DNA of 32,313 nt from Euzebyaceae bacterium (lineage in GTDB: Bacteria > Actinomycetota > Nitriliruptoria > Euzebyales > Egibacteraceae), in NCBI GenBank assembly GCA_013812395.1, contig JACCTL010000107.1, forward strand, positions 1 through 32,313. The letters are read 5' to 3'. Each line of letters starts with the position of its first letter. The stretch's first letter is position 1. A model generated the notes under the pieces. That model saw nothing but the letters and a program-made list of their open reading frames with translations, was not told the origin of the DNA and searched no databases. Position numbers and translations under genes: made by a program. Positions 1 through 7,146 of this stretch are shown here, in pieces.

Positions 1-1
1 C

Positions 2-259
2 GCCGACCTCGCAGCCGGCCAACGCTACGTCGTGGCCATGGAAGAAGACAGCTTTCGCACCAACGAGTGCCTGGTCAGCGAGGCTGACCGGGCGTTGATC
101 GCCGCGTTGGCACCGGAGCGCAGCCGCGAGCCGGTGCCGTCGGGCGCGACGGGTGCGCGGCCGCCTTTGAGCCCGCTCGTCCTGAACCTCGCAGGGCTGA
201 TCGTGATCGCGGGACTACTGGTCTTTGGTGTGCGCAAGGCGCGGAGGACGACGAGGTGA
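2..259 (+). CDS. C-terminal part of a membrane-anchored secreted protein (NTR/TIMP-like, partial)
   Basis: The reading frame is open from the first bases of the window to a TGA at 257-259, so this is the 3' end of a gene that begins upstream. The visible 85 residues contain a GQRYVVAME segment and a lone cysteine (TNECLVSEAD), then a Pro/Arg-rich linker, one hydrophobic helix (about LVLNLAGLIVIAGLLVFGV) and a basic tail (RKARRTTR). The order, a beta-rich end with one Cys, linker, C-terminal helix and basic tail, matches the complete protein at 1336-1980. I infer both are extracytoplasmic domains held on the membrane by a C-terminal anchor. The NTR/TIMP assignment is by analogy with that neighbour and is weak here because the N-terminal cysteines lie outside the window. 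Confidence 0.6.
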   Translation, partial: ADLAAGQRYVVAMEEDSFRTNECLVSEADRALIAALAPERSREPVPSGATGARPPLSPLVLNLAGLIVIAGLLVFGVRKARRTTR

Positions 260-277
260 AGGGGTAGCGGTTTGGTC

Positions 278-1207
278 GTGGCTGACGCCTTTGGCGCGCA
301 CGTGCCGGTCTTCCGCGAGCTCACAGCGTCCGCGCAGGAGCGGGCCTGGCTCGCCCGGCTCCCGAATCTCGTGACCGCGCTGGAGCGCCGGTGGGATATC
401 CACACGGGTAGCCCGTACCGAACGGGTGTCGCGGCCTGGACCGCGCCGGCCATCACCAGCGACGGTGCCCTCGCCGTGCTCAAGGTGTCCTGGCCGCATC
501 GGGAGGCGCGCGGAGAAGCCGAGGGGCTACGTTTCTGGGCAGGCGACGGCGTCGTGCGGGTGCTGCGCAGCGACGACGTGCATTACGCGTTGCTGTTGGA
601 ACGCTGCGAGCCGGGCCAGGCGCTGAGCGAGGCCGCCGGCTCGGCGGAGCAGCGGCTCGCGACCGCCGCCAGGCTCCTGCGACGTCTGTGGTCACGTCAA
701 CCCGCCGGCGGGCTCGCACTCGAGCGTGTCGGGGATGTGACCGCCGAGTGGGCTGAGTTGGTTCGCGAGCGGTACCGGCGCCTCGGGCGACACCTCGACA
801 GCGGGATAGTCGCCCTCGGCGCCGAGCTGCTGGTGTCGCTGCCGACAACGGCCACCAGCGAGGTCGTCGTCCACGGCGACTTCAATCCTGGCAACGTCCT
901 GACCGCACGACGGCAACCGTGGCTGGCGATCGACCCCAAGCCGATGATCGGCGACCCCGCCTACGATCCGTGGGCGATGCTCACCCAGATGGGCTCGCCG
1001 TTCGACGGTCCGGACGCCGTCGGCGTGCTGGGCGCCCGCTACCGGCTGTTCGCCGACCTGGTCGGAGAGCCGGTCGAGCGCCTGCTCGCCTGGTCGGTCG
1101 CGCGCGCCGTCGAGTCCGCGCTGTGGGCCTTGGACCGCGGGCATCCCGACGCCGCTCACGGCCAGATGGCCGAAGCCGGGCTGCTCGCCGGCATCGCCGG
1201 TCTGTAG
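278..1207 (+). CDS. Aminoglycoside/hydroxyurea-type phosphotransferase (APH(6) family kinase)
   Basis: About 309 residues, close to the usual length for streptomycin 6-kinase/hydroxyurea kinase proteins. The C-lobe shows the kinase signature HGDFNPGN at about residues 199-206, giving the catalytic Asp and metal-binding Asn, followed by AIDPKPMIGDPAYDP with the second metal Asp. The N-lobe ATP-anchoring lysine is probably in AVLKVSWPH (about 67-75). The IDPK...GDPAYDP wording is typical of the APH_6_hur family, which phosphorylates hydroxyl groups of small molecules, classically streptomycin. The real substrate is unknown. A TTG at 272 and a GTG at 278 are both possible starts. GAAGGGG at 259-265 is better spaced for GTG 278. 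It follows the upstream gene by under 20 bp, so the two are probably co-transcribed. Confidence 0.85.
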   Translation: MADAFGAHVPVFRELTASAQERAWLARLPNLVTALERRWDIHTGSPYRTGVAAWTAPAITSDGALAVLKVSWPHREARGEAEGLRFWAGDGVVRVLRSDDVHYALLLERCEPGQALSEAAGSAEQRLATAARLLRRLWSRQPAGGLALERVGDVTAEWAELVRERYRRLGRHLDSGIVALGAELLVSLPTTATSEVVVHGDFNPGNVLTARRQPWLAIDPKPMIGDPAYDPWAMLTQMGSPFDGPDAVGVLGARYRLFADLVGEPVERLLAWSVARAVESALWALDRGHPDAAHGQMAEAGLLAGIAGL

Positions 1208-1335
1208 CCCCGGGACGGGACGCGAGTGGCACAACACCCGGCGAGCGTGGAAGCCGGCGACCGCAAGACGTTCGCGGCCGCCACCGGATGACCTGGCTGG
1301 GGGAACCTGAGCGCGCTCGTCGTCGTCGTATACCT

Positions 1336-1980
1336 ATGGTCTTCTACCGCTTAATCGTTGTCTTCGCCCTGGTGTCTGCCTTCATGGTGGTCGGTGGCCC
1401 GGCGTACGCAGCGTGCGCTCCTCCGGCCGGAACGTTGCGGCAACGCGTCGCCAAGGTCCGATGGGCGTTCGTCGGTACGGTCGTCGAGCACCTGGAAGGC
1501 GATGACCGTGCAGCCAAGGTCGTCGTGGAGTCCGTATGGAAGGGCAACCTCAAGAAGAACGTCGTCGTCCTGGGCAGCCATTTAGTGATCGAGCCATACA
1601 GCCACAGCTCCGTCGACCGCAGCTATGACGTGCATACTCGCTACCTCCTCACGCCGTACAAGCACCGGCGATCCACGGGCGAATACATCGACAGCATCTG
1701 TACCGACACACGGCCGTGGTCCCGCAAGGTCGATGCAGCAAGGCCGCCGGGCGTCCCCGCCCTACCACCCGCAGAGATCATCCGGAACACGCGGCAGACA
1801 AGAGCAGCGTCGTCTGAGCGCGCAGCCTCGTCAGTCGCCGGGCCCTCGTCTCAGCAAGTTGAGAGTACGGCTGATCGTGAAGCTGCAAGGCAGGGGGCGA
1901 GCCCTTGGGTGTGGACCCTTCCGGCTCTCGCTCTTACTGCTGTTGCGGCTGTTTTCGCTGTCCGCCGCTCGCGACCATGA
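1336..1980 (+). CDS. Secreted, C-terminally membrane-anchored NTR/TIMP-like protein
   Basis: From ATG 1336 the protein is 214 residues. It has a signal peptide (hydrophobic core VVFALVSAFMVVGG, probable cleavage after AYA at residue 25), then a cysteine (C27), a beta-rich domain with FVGTVVEHLEG and VVVESVWKGNLKKNVVVLG, a later cysteine in DSICTDTRPW, a Pro/Ser-rich linker, one hydrophobic helix (WVWTLPALALTAVAAVF) and a basic RRSRP tail. The GTV...V..VWKG pattern with paired early and late cysteines is that of bacterial netrin/TIMP-like (OB-fold) domains. The assignment is by eye. Reading remains open upstream to an in-frame ATG at 1288, but no ribosome site is visible there and the signal peptide is cleaner from 1336. 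It probably shares a transcript with the kinase, 128 bp upstream. Ligand unknown. Confidence 0.75.
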   Translation: MVFYRLIVVFALVSAFMVVGGPAYAACAPPAGTLRQRVAKVRWAFVGTVVEHLEGDDRAAKVVVESVWKGNLKKNVVVLGSHLVIEPYSHSSVDRSYDVHTRYLLTPYKHRRSTGEYIDSICTDTRPWSRKVDAARPPGVPALPPAEIIRNTRQTRAASSERAASSVAGPSSQQVESTADREAARQGASPWVWTLPALALTAVAAVFAVRRSRP

Positions 1981-2001
1981 GCGTCCCTCCCGCCGATGGT
2001 G

Positions 2002-2949
2002 CTACAGCACCCGGACCGGTGAACCTTCCAGCCAGGCGGCGATGTCCTCGACGGCTTCGCGGAAGTAGGTCTGATAGCCGCCCGTGCTGACATAGCCCAG
2101 ATGCGGCGTCACCACGACGTTGGGTAACGAGCGCAGCGGATGGTCGGCGGGCAGCGGCTCGGTGTCGAACACGTCCAGGCCGGCGCCGGCGATCCGACCC
2201 GAGCGCAACGCCTCGACCAGCGCCGGCTCGTCGACGAGCGGACCGCGCGAGGTGTTCACCAGATAGGCGGTCGGGCGCATCATCGCAAAGTCGGGGGCGG
2301 CGATGATCCCGCGGGTGCGGTCACTGAGCCGCAGGTGCAGCGTGACCACGTCGGAGTCGCCCAGCAGCTCTTGCTTGCTGACCGGCTCGGCACCGGCGGC
2401 CTCAGCGGCGGCCGGGTCGAGGTTGGCGCTCCAGGCCAACAGCCGCATGCCGAATGCCTTGCCGAAGGCGGCGACCCGGCTGCCCAGCCGGCCCATGCCG
2501 ATCACCCCGAGCGTCCGTCCCGCCAGCTCCGGGCCGATGGTGTGCTGCCACCCCCCCGCACGGACGGCGCGGTCCTCCCGGCACACATTGCGAGTGATGG
2601 CCAGGATCAACGCCCACGTCAGCTCGGCGGGCGGGGCAGGGGGGCTGGCAGTACCGCAGACGGTAATGCCGAGGTCGCGGGCGGCCTGCAGGTCGATCGC
2701 GGCGTTGGCCATTCCGGTGGTCACCAGCAGGCGCAGGTCGGTCAAGCGCTCCAGCCGCCGCTGGTCGAAGGGGGTGCGTTCGCGCATCGCCACAACTACC
2801 TGAGCGCCAGCCAGCCGTGCGACCAGCTCCTCGGTGTCGTCGACGTGCTCGTGCAGCACGGTCAGTTCGATCGTGTCGGCAAGCTGCTCCCAGGGGCCAA
2901 GGCCGCGAGCGACGTCCTGGTAGTCGTCGAGGACCACCACCTTGGTCAC
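2002..2949 (-). CDS. D-2-hydroxyacid dehydrogenase family protein
   Basis: 315 residues, normal for the family. NAD-dependent oxidoreductases of this type interconvert 2-oxo and D-2-hydroxy acids in the cytoplasm. The Rossmann glycine motif GVIGMGRLG lies at about 148-156. The catalytic Arg is in NTSRGPLVD (R235), the Glu in FDTEP (E264) and the His in TPHLGY (H283), so the full catalytic set is present. Family members include phosphoglycerate dehydrogenase, but this lacks the extra C-terminal ACT/regulatory domain and is more like generic glyoxylate/hydroxyacid reductases; substrate cannot be read. The start ATG overlaps the stop of the upstream LigD-polymerase gene by 4 nt (ATGA), so the two are translationally coupled. 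Confidence 0.9.
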   Translation of the reverse strand: MTKVVVLDDYQDVARGLGPWEQLADTIELTVLHEHVDDTEELVARLAGAQVVVAMRERTPFDQRRLERLTDLRLLVTTGMANAAIDLQAARDLGITVCGTASPPAPPAELTWALILAITRNVCREDRAVRAGGWQHTIGPELAGRTLGVIGMGRLGSRVAAFGKAFGMRLLAWSANLDPAAAEAAGAEPVSKQELLGDSDVVTLHLRLSDRTRGIIAAPDFAMMRPTAYLVNTSRGPLVDEPALVEALRSGRIAGAGLDVFDTEPLPADHPLRSLPNVVVTPHLGYVSTGGYQTYFREAVEDIAAWLEGSPVRVL

Positions 2950-3989
2950 CCCTGCCCCCTCATCGTGTGCTCACGGGGCTCATCGGCTCTGCCACGCCTT
3001 CGGGCCCGCGACGGCTGCACCCTCATGGGCTCGTCGTCCTGCTTCGGAAAATGGGGCGGCCACGGCGCGTCGCCGAGGCCCTGCTCCTGGTCGCGCCGCG
3101 CCAGCGCCAGCAGGCCGTCGAGGCGCCCGACCGCCTCGTCGATGCCCTCGGACAGGTCGCCCACGGCCCCGTAGCGGTCGGCGACGAATCGGTCGAGCGG
3201 GAAGTCGCGGGGGTCGACGTCGGCGACCTCGTCCCAGCGCAGCGGCGCGGAGACCAGCCCCGTCTGGCGCACCGAGTAGGCGCTGGCGATCGTGCGGTCG
3301 CGAGCGTTCTGGTTGTAGTCGAGGAACACGCCGTGGCGCTCCTCCTTCCACCACTTGCTGGTTGCCAGCTGTGGCACCCGCCGCTCGACCTCCCGCGCCA
3401 GCGCCAGCGCGGCGCGGCGCACGGCGGTGAACGTCCACTCCGGTTCGATGCGCACGTAGACGTGGATCCCCCGGTTGCCCGACGTCTTGGGCCAGCCGAC
3501 GAGGTCGTGCTCGGCCAGCACCTCGCGGGTCTCCAGGGCGACGGTGCGCACCGCGCCAAAGTCCACGCCCGGCACCGGGTCGAGGTCTACGCGCAGCTCG
3601 TCGGGACGGTCGACGGCCTCGGCGCGCACGGGCCACGGGTTGAGGTCCAGACAGCCCAGCTGCGCCATCCACACGAGGTCGGCGGGCTCGCGCGGCACCA
3701 ACAGGTCGGCGCTGCGTCCCGACGGAAACGTGATGGTGGCGTACTCGTGCTCGCTGTCCTTGGGCGCCCGCTTCTGGAAGAACGGCTTGCCCGCCACCCC
3801 CTCGCGCCAGCGCTTGAGCACGGTGGGGCGTCCGTAGACCCCGCGCAACGCGCCGTCCGCGCAGCCGATGAAGTGGCTGACGAGGTCCATCTTGGTCCAG
3901 CCCTGTTCGGGGAACAGGACCTTGCCCGGGCTGGTGACGCGCACGGGCTCGCCCGCCACGTCCACGGTGACCACTTCGGGCTGTGCCAT
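2946..3989 (-). CDS. Stand-alone LigD-type polymerase (PrimPol) domain protein
   Basis: 347 residues from ATG 3989. The sequence is that of the polymerase domain of bacterial non-homologous end-joining ligase LigD: VTSPGKVLFPEQGWTK near the N-terminus, PFFQKRAPK, then LDLNPWPVR, DELRVDLDPVPG with the metal-binding DLD (about residues 128-135), TSGNRGIHVYVRI, and VFLDYNQNARDRTIASAYSVR. These match archaeo-eukaryotic-primase-like NHEJ polymerases, which add (ribo)nucleotides at broken ends. There is no ATP-dependent ligase or nuclease domain in the protein and no Ku gene in the window, so ligase and Ku must be encoded elsewhere if it works in end joining. The C-terminal 35 residues are a basic low-complexity tail. 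Further upstream starts exist, but ATG 3989 begins at MAQPEVV, and a TACAGT -10-like element lies 9 nt before it. Confidence 0.9.
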   Translation of the reverse strand: MAQPEVVTVDVAGEPVRVTSPGKVLFPEQGWTKMDLVSHFIGCADGALRGVYGRPTVLKRWREGVAGKPFFQKRAPKDSEHEYATITFPSGRSADLLVPREPADLVWMAQLGCLDLNPWPVRAEAVDRPDELRVDLDPVPGVDFGAVRTVALETREVLAEHDLVGWPKTSGNRGIHVYVRIEPEWTFTAVRRAALALAREVERRVPQLATSKWWKEERHGVFLDYNQNARDRTIASAYSVRQTGLVSAPLRWDEVADVDPRDFPLDRFVADRYGAVGDLSEGIDEAVGRLDGLLALARRDQEQGLGDAPWPPHFPKQDDEPMRVQPSRARRRGRADEPREHTMRGQG

Positions 3990-3998
3990 CGTGGATGG

Positions 3999-4028
3999 AC
4001 TGTAACGCCAGCCACGGCGCAGTAGCGT
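3999..4028. promoter_or_regulatory. Divergent, probably leaderless promoters for LigD-polymerase and TetR genes
   Basis: Only 46 bp separate the two starts. On the minus strand TACAGT (3999-4004) lies 9 nt before ATG 3989. On the plus strand TAGCGT (4023-4028) lies 7 nt before ATG 4036. Both fit the actinobacterial TANNNT -10 hexamer at a distance that would put the transcript start at or next to the start codon. Neither gene has a Shine-Dalgarno sequence in this space. No convincing -35 was seen. The TetR product could act on both promoters, which is inference. Confidence 0.45.
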
Positions 4029-4035
4029 CACCGGC

Positions 4036-4647
4036 ATGACGGAGCGACGCATGACCGCCAGCGAGCGGCGGACACAGCTTGTCGAGGTCGCCAAGAGCGT
4101 CTTTGCCGAGCTCGGCTACGACGGCGCGTCCATCGAGGAGATCGCCAGCCGCGCCCGGGTCAGCAAACCGATCGTCTACGAGCACTTCGGCGGCAAGGAA
4201 GGGCTGTACGCCGTCGTCGTCGACCGGGAGAGCTCTCGGCTGCTGGAGATGATCACCACCCGCCTCGGTCCCGGCCTGGGTGCCCGCGAGCAGGTCCGCT
4301 CCAGCGCCATGGCGTTCCTGGACTACATCGAGGCCGACCCGGACGGCTTCCGCGTGCTGATCCGCGACTCGCCGTCCGGCTTCTCGGGTGGCGGCATGGC
4401 TGGGCTACTGTCGGAGGTGGCGGGCAAGGCCGAGGAGGTCCTTGGTGACTTCTTCACGCGTACCGGCGTCGACCTGGCCACCGCGCCGCTGTACGCCCAC
4501 GCGCTGGTCGGCATGGTCGTGCACGTGGGGGCGTGGTGGGCCGACGAGCGCGCGCCTGACAAGAAGGTGGTCGCCGATCACCTGACCGCCCTTGCCTACA
4601 CAGGCCTGTCGCGCCTGCCCCGCGCCGTGGCCAACCTGCCGGCGTAA
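4036..4647 (+). CDS. TetR/AcrR family transcriptional regulator
   Basis: 203 residues, typical TetR size. The N-terminal DNA-binding domain shows the standard pattern: RRTQLVEVAKSVFAELGYDG, then the helix-turn-helix IEEIASRARVSKPIVYEHFG at about residues 35-54, and KEGLYAVVVDRE. The C-terminal all-helical ligand/dimer domain (about 70-203) is variable and the inducer cannot be read. It is divergent from the LigD-polymerase/dehydrogenase operon, with 46 bp between the starts, and may repress that operon and itself. ATG 4036 is preferred because a -10-like TAGCGT lies 7 nt upstream, giving a leaderless message; an internal ATG at residue 6 is an alternative start. Confidence 0.93.
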   Translation: MTERRMTASERRTQLVEVAKSVFAELGYDGASIEEIASRARVSKPIVYEHFGGKEGLYAVVVDRESSRLLEMITTRLGPGLGAREQVRSSAMAFLDYIEADPDGFRVLIRDSPSGFSGGGMAGLLSEVAGKAEEVLGDFFTRTGVDLATAPLYAHALVGMVVHVGAWWADERAPDKKVVADHLTALAYTGLSRLPRAVANLPA

Positions 4648-4686
4648 CCCCCAACGAGGCGGTGGGGCTACGGGCCTTTCAGCGGC

Positions 4687-6996
4687 TCAAGTAGCGAAGG
4701 CCTTGGCGACCGCAGCGGCGGTCCACCCGTTGCCCACCCGGACGCCGTCGGTCCAGGAGCCGTCACCGATCAGGAACCCGTGGTGGCGCCACAGGTACAG
4801 GTCGCCCGAGCCGTTGATGCCGTAGACAAAGCCGTTGCCGACGGCCCAGATCTGCTGGTAGGGCTGCCAACCGCCGCCCACCTGCAACGGACCGTGCCAG
4901 ATCCAGTACCCCTGGTCGTGGCCATAATGGCGGTACCACAGCATCGTCCCGTCGGGCTTGGTGGCGTAGATCGTCCCGTCGGGTCCGGCGGCGAGTGCGA
5001 GGAAGCCACCCCAGCCCGTGCCCACCAGCGCAGGACCCTGCCAGTTGAAGGTGCCGTCACGGCGTCCGAGGTGGCGGTACCACAGCAGGTCGCCGCTGCG
5101 GGTGACGGCGTAGACCACGCCGCCGTCTCCGGCGATGATGCGGGCGTAGTCCCCCCAGCCGGTGCCGACCTCCCTGGGCCCCTGCCACTCGAAGCTGCCC
5201 TGGTTACGCCCTTCGTGGAAGTACCACTGCAGCTTGCCGTCGGGCGTGACCGCGTAGATCACGCCGTCGCCACCACCGAACGCTGTGGTGAAGCTGCCCC
5301 ATCCCGTGCCCACCTTCTTCGGCCCGTCCCAGTCACCGGCGCGGGCGGCCCGGCCCGTGTTGCGGTACCAGTTCAGGTCCCCGCCGGGGGTGACTGCGTA
5401 GAGGTTCTGCGCCATCCGGCCCTCGACGGGCCAGCCCTTGCCGCCCCACGACGTAACGCCGCCGAGCAGTCCGTCCTCGCGGGTGTGGGCCAGGAGCTGG
5501 AAATGCTGGTCACGGTTGTCGCCGCCGAAGTCGACGTGGGTGTCGACAACATGCGGCGTCGCGCCGGGGTCAATCCATGCGCGCCGGGCGACGCCGTCAG
5601 CCGCCTGGACGTACGACGGCTCGGCGCCGATGTGCAACTGCCCGCGCCAGCCGTCGTGGACGGTGTCCCAGATGCCGATGGTCTCCGACCGGTGAAACCC
5701 GCTGCCCGCGCCGACGGCCGTGCCCCGCGACAGGACAACACCGAACGGCGTGTTGTTCCATGTGCAACGGCCGCCGGCGCGGTAGGGGTCCCGCGTGTGC
5801 AGGTACAGCTCGAAGGGCTGGTCGCCGATCGCGCAGTGCAGCCCCCTCCCGCCGTCGACGAAGTGGCCCACCACGTCCAGCGTGCGGCCGTCCTCGCCGT
5901 ACCAGGTGCCTAGGCTGATGCGACTTCCCGGACCGGGCAGTTGACCGTCGCCGCGGATATCGAGGAAGCGACGCACCAGCAGCCGCCCGCGCCAACCGTC
6001 GTGGTCGGTTTCCCAGCGGCCCAGCCACATCGCGGCCCACTGCGTCTCGACCGCTGCCACATCGGTGATGTAATAGGCGCTGTTGTAGAAGATGTCGAAC
6101 TGCGGGTCACCGGAATACCGCATCGTCGCAAAACCGGGAAGCCCTTGAGAATTCTTGATATCGAAGGTCTGGGTCGCGTCGTCGTACCCGTAGATCAAGA
6201 GAACGTGGCCACCGTTGTTGATCTTGTCATTGGCGTCGACCACCACGTCGTAACCAGCGGCCAGCACCGTCTTGATGTCATTGTTCGAAAAGTTCGTCAA
6301 GCTGGCGAATGACTTCGCCCTGTACTGGGCGAACCAGCGGCCGTTGAGCGGGATCGTGCGCAGGTCGTACTCGAACCAGTCAGCCTGTTCCTTGGTGCCC
6401 CCGCCTGCGCCGGACAGCGCCATTCCGGTGCCCGGGATCGACGTGGCCAGCGCCTGCAGTTGCGGCTGGTCGATATAGGGCACGTGTGCCGAGAGCGGCA
6501 CCGCCCAGTACGACAGGTGGTGCACGATGTCGGAGCTGCCCTGGAAGCCGACCAGGGAGTGGATGCCGGGGCCGGCTCTGTGGTTCTCGTGTGCCTTGGA
6601 CAGGTGGAACAGGTACTGCTCGGACAGATCGACGCGGATGCCCTTGCGCGCATAAGCGGCCTCGAGCGCAGCGATGCCTGCGAACGCCCAGCACGTCCCG
6701 CGCCCGCCCTGGCTCACGTCGAGGGTGGACTGCCACTGGCGGTGCGAAACGCGACTGGGCGCGGCGCGCACGAGCGGGGCCAGATCGAGCACCGGCTTGG
6801 GCAGCCGCTCGATGAACTCCAGCCGCGGGGTGAACGTCTCCAGCGGCTCCACCAACGGATGCGCCACCGTGACCACCCGATGCAGATCGATGGGGTCAAG
6901 CGCGTCGTCGAGGCCGTCGAGCCGTGGCAACTCGACCTCGACGCGAAGCTCCGCATCGACGGGCAGCGGCACAGCTTGCAGTTGCGGATCTGGCAT
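4687..6996 (-). CDS. Papain-like (C1) protease fused to a tachylectin-2-like beta-propeller
   Basis: 769 residues from ATG 6996, which follows GGGAGAAG. No signal peptide or membrane segment is visible. Residues 1-80 form a leader. Residues about 85-300 are a C1 papain-fold peptidase with a complete active site: oxyanion Gln96, Cys102 in GTCWAFAGIAALEAAY, His264 in GGHVLLIYGYDD and Asn282 in DIKNSQG. Residues about 320-540 hold two related beta segments, each with the W(D/E)T.HDGWRG motif. Residues about 540-769 hold five repeats of about 48 residues of the form (I/V)YAVTPDG.L.WYRH.G..DG...W.GP..VGTGWG, the pattern of the five-bladed tachylectin-2 lectin propeller that binds N-acetylated sugars. 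It is divergent from a large LuxR-type regulator. An upstream frame extension to 7086 lacks ribosome-site support. Role unknown: a glycan-targeted protease, possibly exported by a non-Sec route or released on lysis. Confidence 0.88.
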   Translation of the reverse strand: MPDPQLQAVPLPVDAELRVEVELPRLDGLDDALDPIDLHRVVTVAHPLVEPLETFTPRLEFIERLPKPVLDLAPLVRAAPSRVSHRQWQSTLDVSQGGRGTCWAFAGIAALEAAYARKGIRVDLSEQYLFHLSKAHENHRAGPGIHSLVGFQGSSDIVHHLSYWAVPLSAHVPYIDQPQLQALATSIPGTGMALSGAGGGTKEQADWFEYDLRTIPLNGRWFAQYRAKSFASLTNFSNNDIKTVLAAGYDVVVDANDKINNGGHVLLIYGYDDATQTFDIKNSQGLPGFATMRYSGDPQFDIFYNSAYYITDVAAVETQWAAMWLGRWETDHDGWRGRLLVRRFLDIRGDGQLPGPGSRISLGTWYGEDGRTLDVVGHFVDGGRGLHCAIGDQPFELYLHTRDPYRAGGRCTWNNTPFGVVLSRGTAVGAGSGFHRSETIGIWDTVHDGWRGQLHIGAEPSYVQAADGVARRAWIDPGATPHVVDTHVDFGGDNRDQHFQLLAHTREDGLLGGVTSWGGKGWPVEGRMAQNLYAVTPGGDLNWYRNTGRAARAGDWDGPKKVGTGWGSFTTAFGGGDGVIYAVTPDGKLQWYFHEGRNQGSFEWQGPREVGTGWGDYARIIAGDGGVVYAVTRSGDLLWYRHLGRRDGTFNWQGPALVGTGWGGFLALAAGPDGTIYATKPDGTMLWYRHYGHDQGYWIWHGPLQVGGGWQPYQQIWAVGNGFVYGINGSGDLYLWRHHGFLIGDGSWTDGVRVGNGWTAAAVAKAFAT

Positions 6997-7067
6997 GACT
7001 TCTCCCGAGGTGGTGCCGAGGTACGGCCCCCTGCACAGCAGAGTTGCCGAAACCCGTGCACAACGCA

Positions 7068-7085
7068 TGAGTAGCGCGTTACTCA
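7068..7085. promoter_or_regulatory. 18-bp near-perfect palindrome between protease and LuxR genes
   Basis: TGAGTA and TACTCA are perfect inverted 6-bp arms around GCGCGT; 16 of 18 positions are symmetric. It lies 72 bp upstream of the protease start and 62 bp before the LuxR-type gene start, in the shared upstream region. The length and symmetry fit an operator for a dimeric regulator. Which protein binds is not known. Confidence 0.5.
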
Positions 7086-7109
7086 CGTGTGGGACGTATG
7101 ACCGCCGTC

Positions 7110-7139
7110 TTACCTAGATGCTGGGGTATTCCCTAGACT
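7110..7139 (+). promoter_or_regulatory. Probable leaderless promoter of the LuxR-type regulator gene
   Basis: TTACCT (7110-7115) and TAGACT (7134-7139) are separated by 18 bp. The GTG start at 7147 is 7 nt after the -10, so transcription would begin at the start codon; no Shine-Dalgarno sequence precedes it. The spacer and -10 overlap an imperfect inverted repeat, CTGGGG...CCCTAG at 7121-7136, which could be a second operator. Confidence 0.5.
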
Positions 7140-7146
7140 CCCCTGC

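Noticed and set aside
2140-4025. Long plus-strand frames opposite the dehydrogenase and LigD-polymerase genes
   Set aside because: They are antisense shadows of well-supported genes in GC-rich DNA and encode no recognisable domain.
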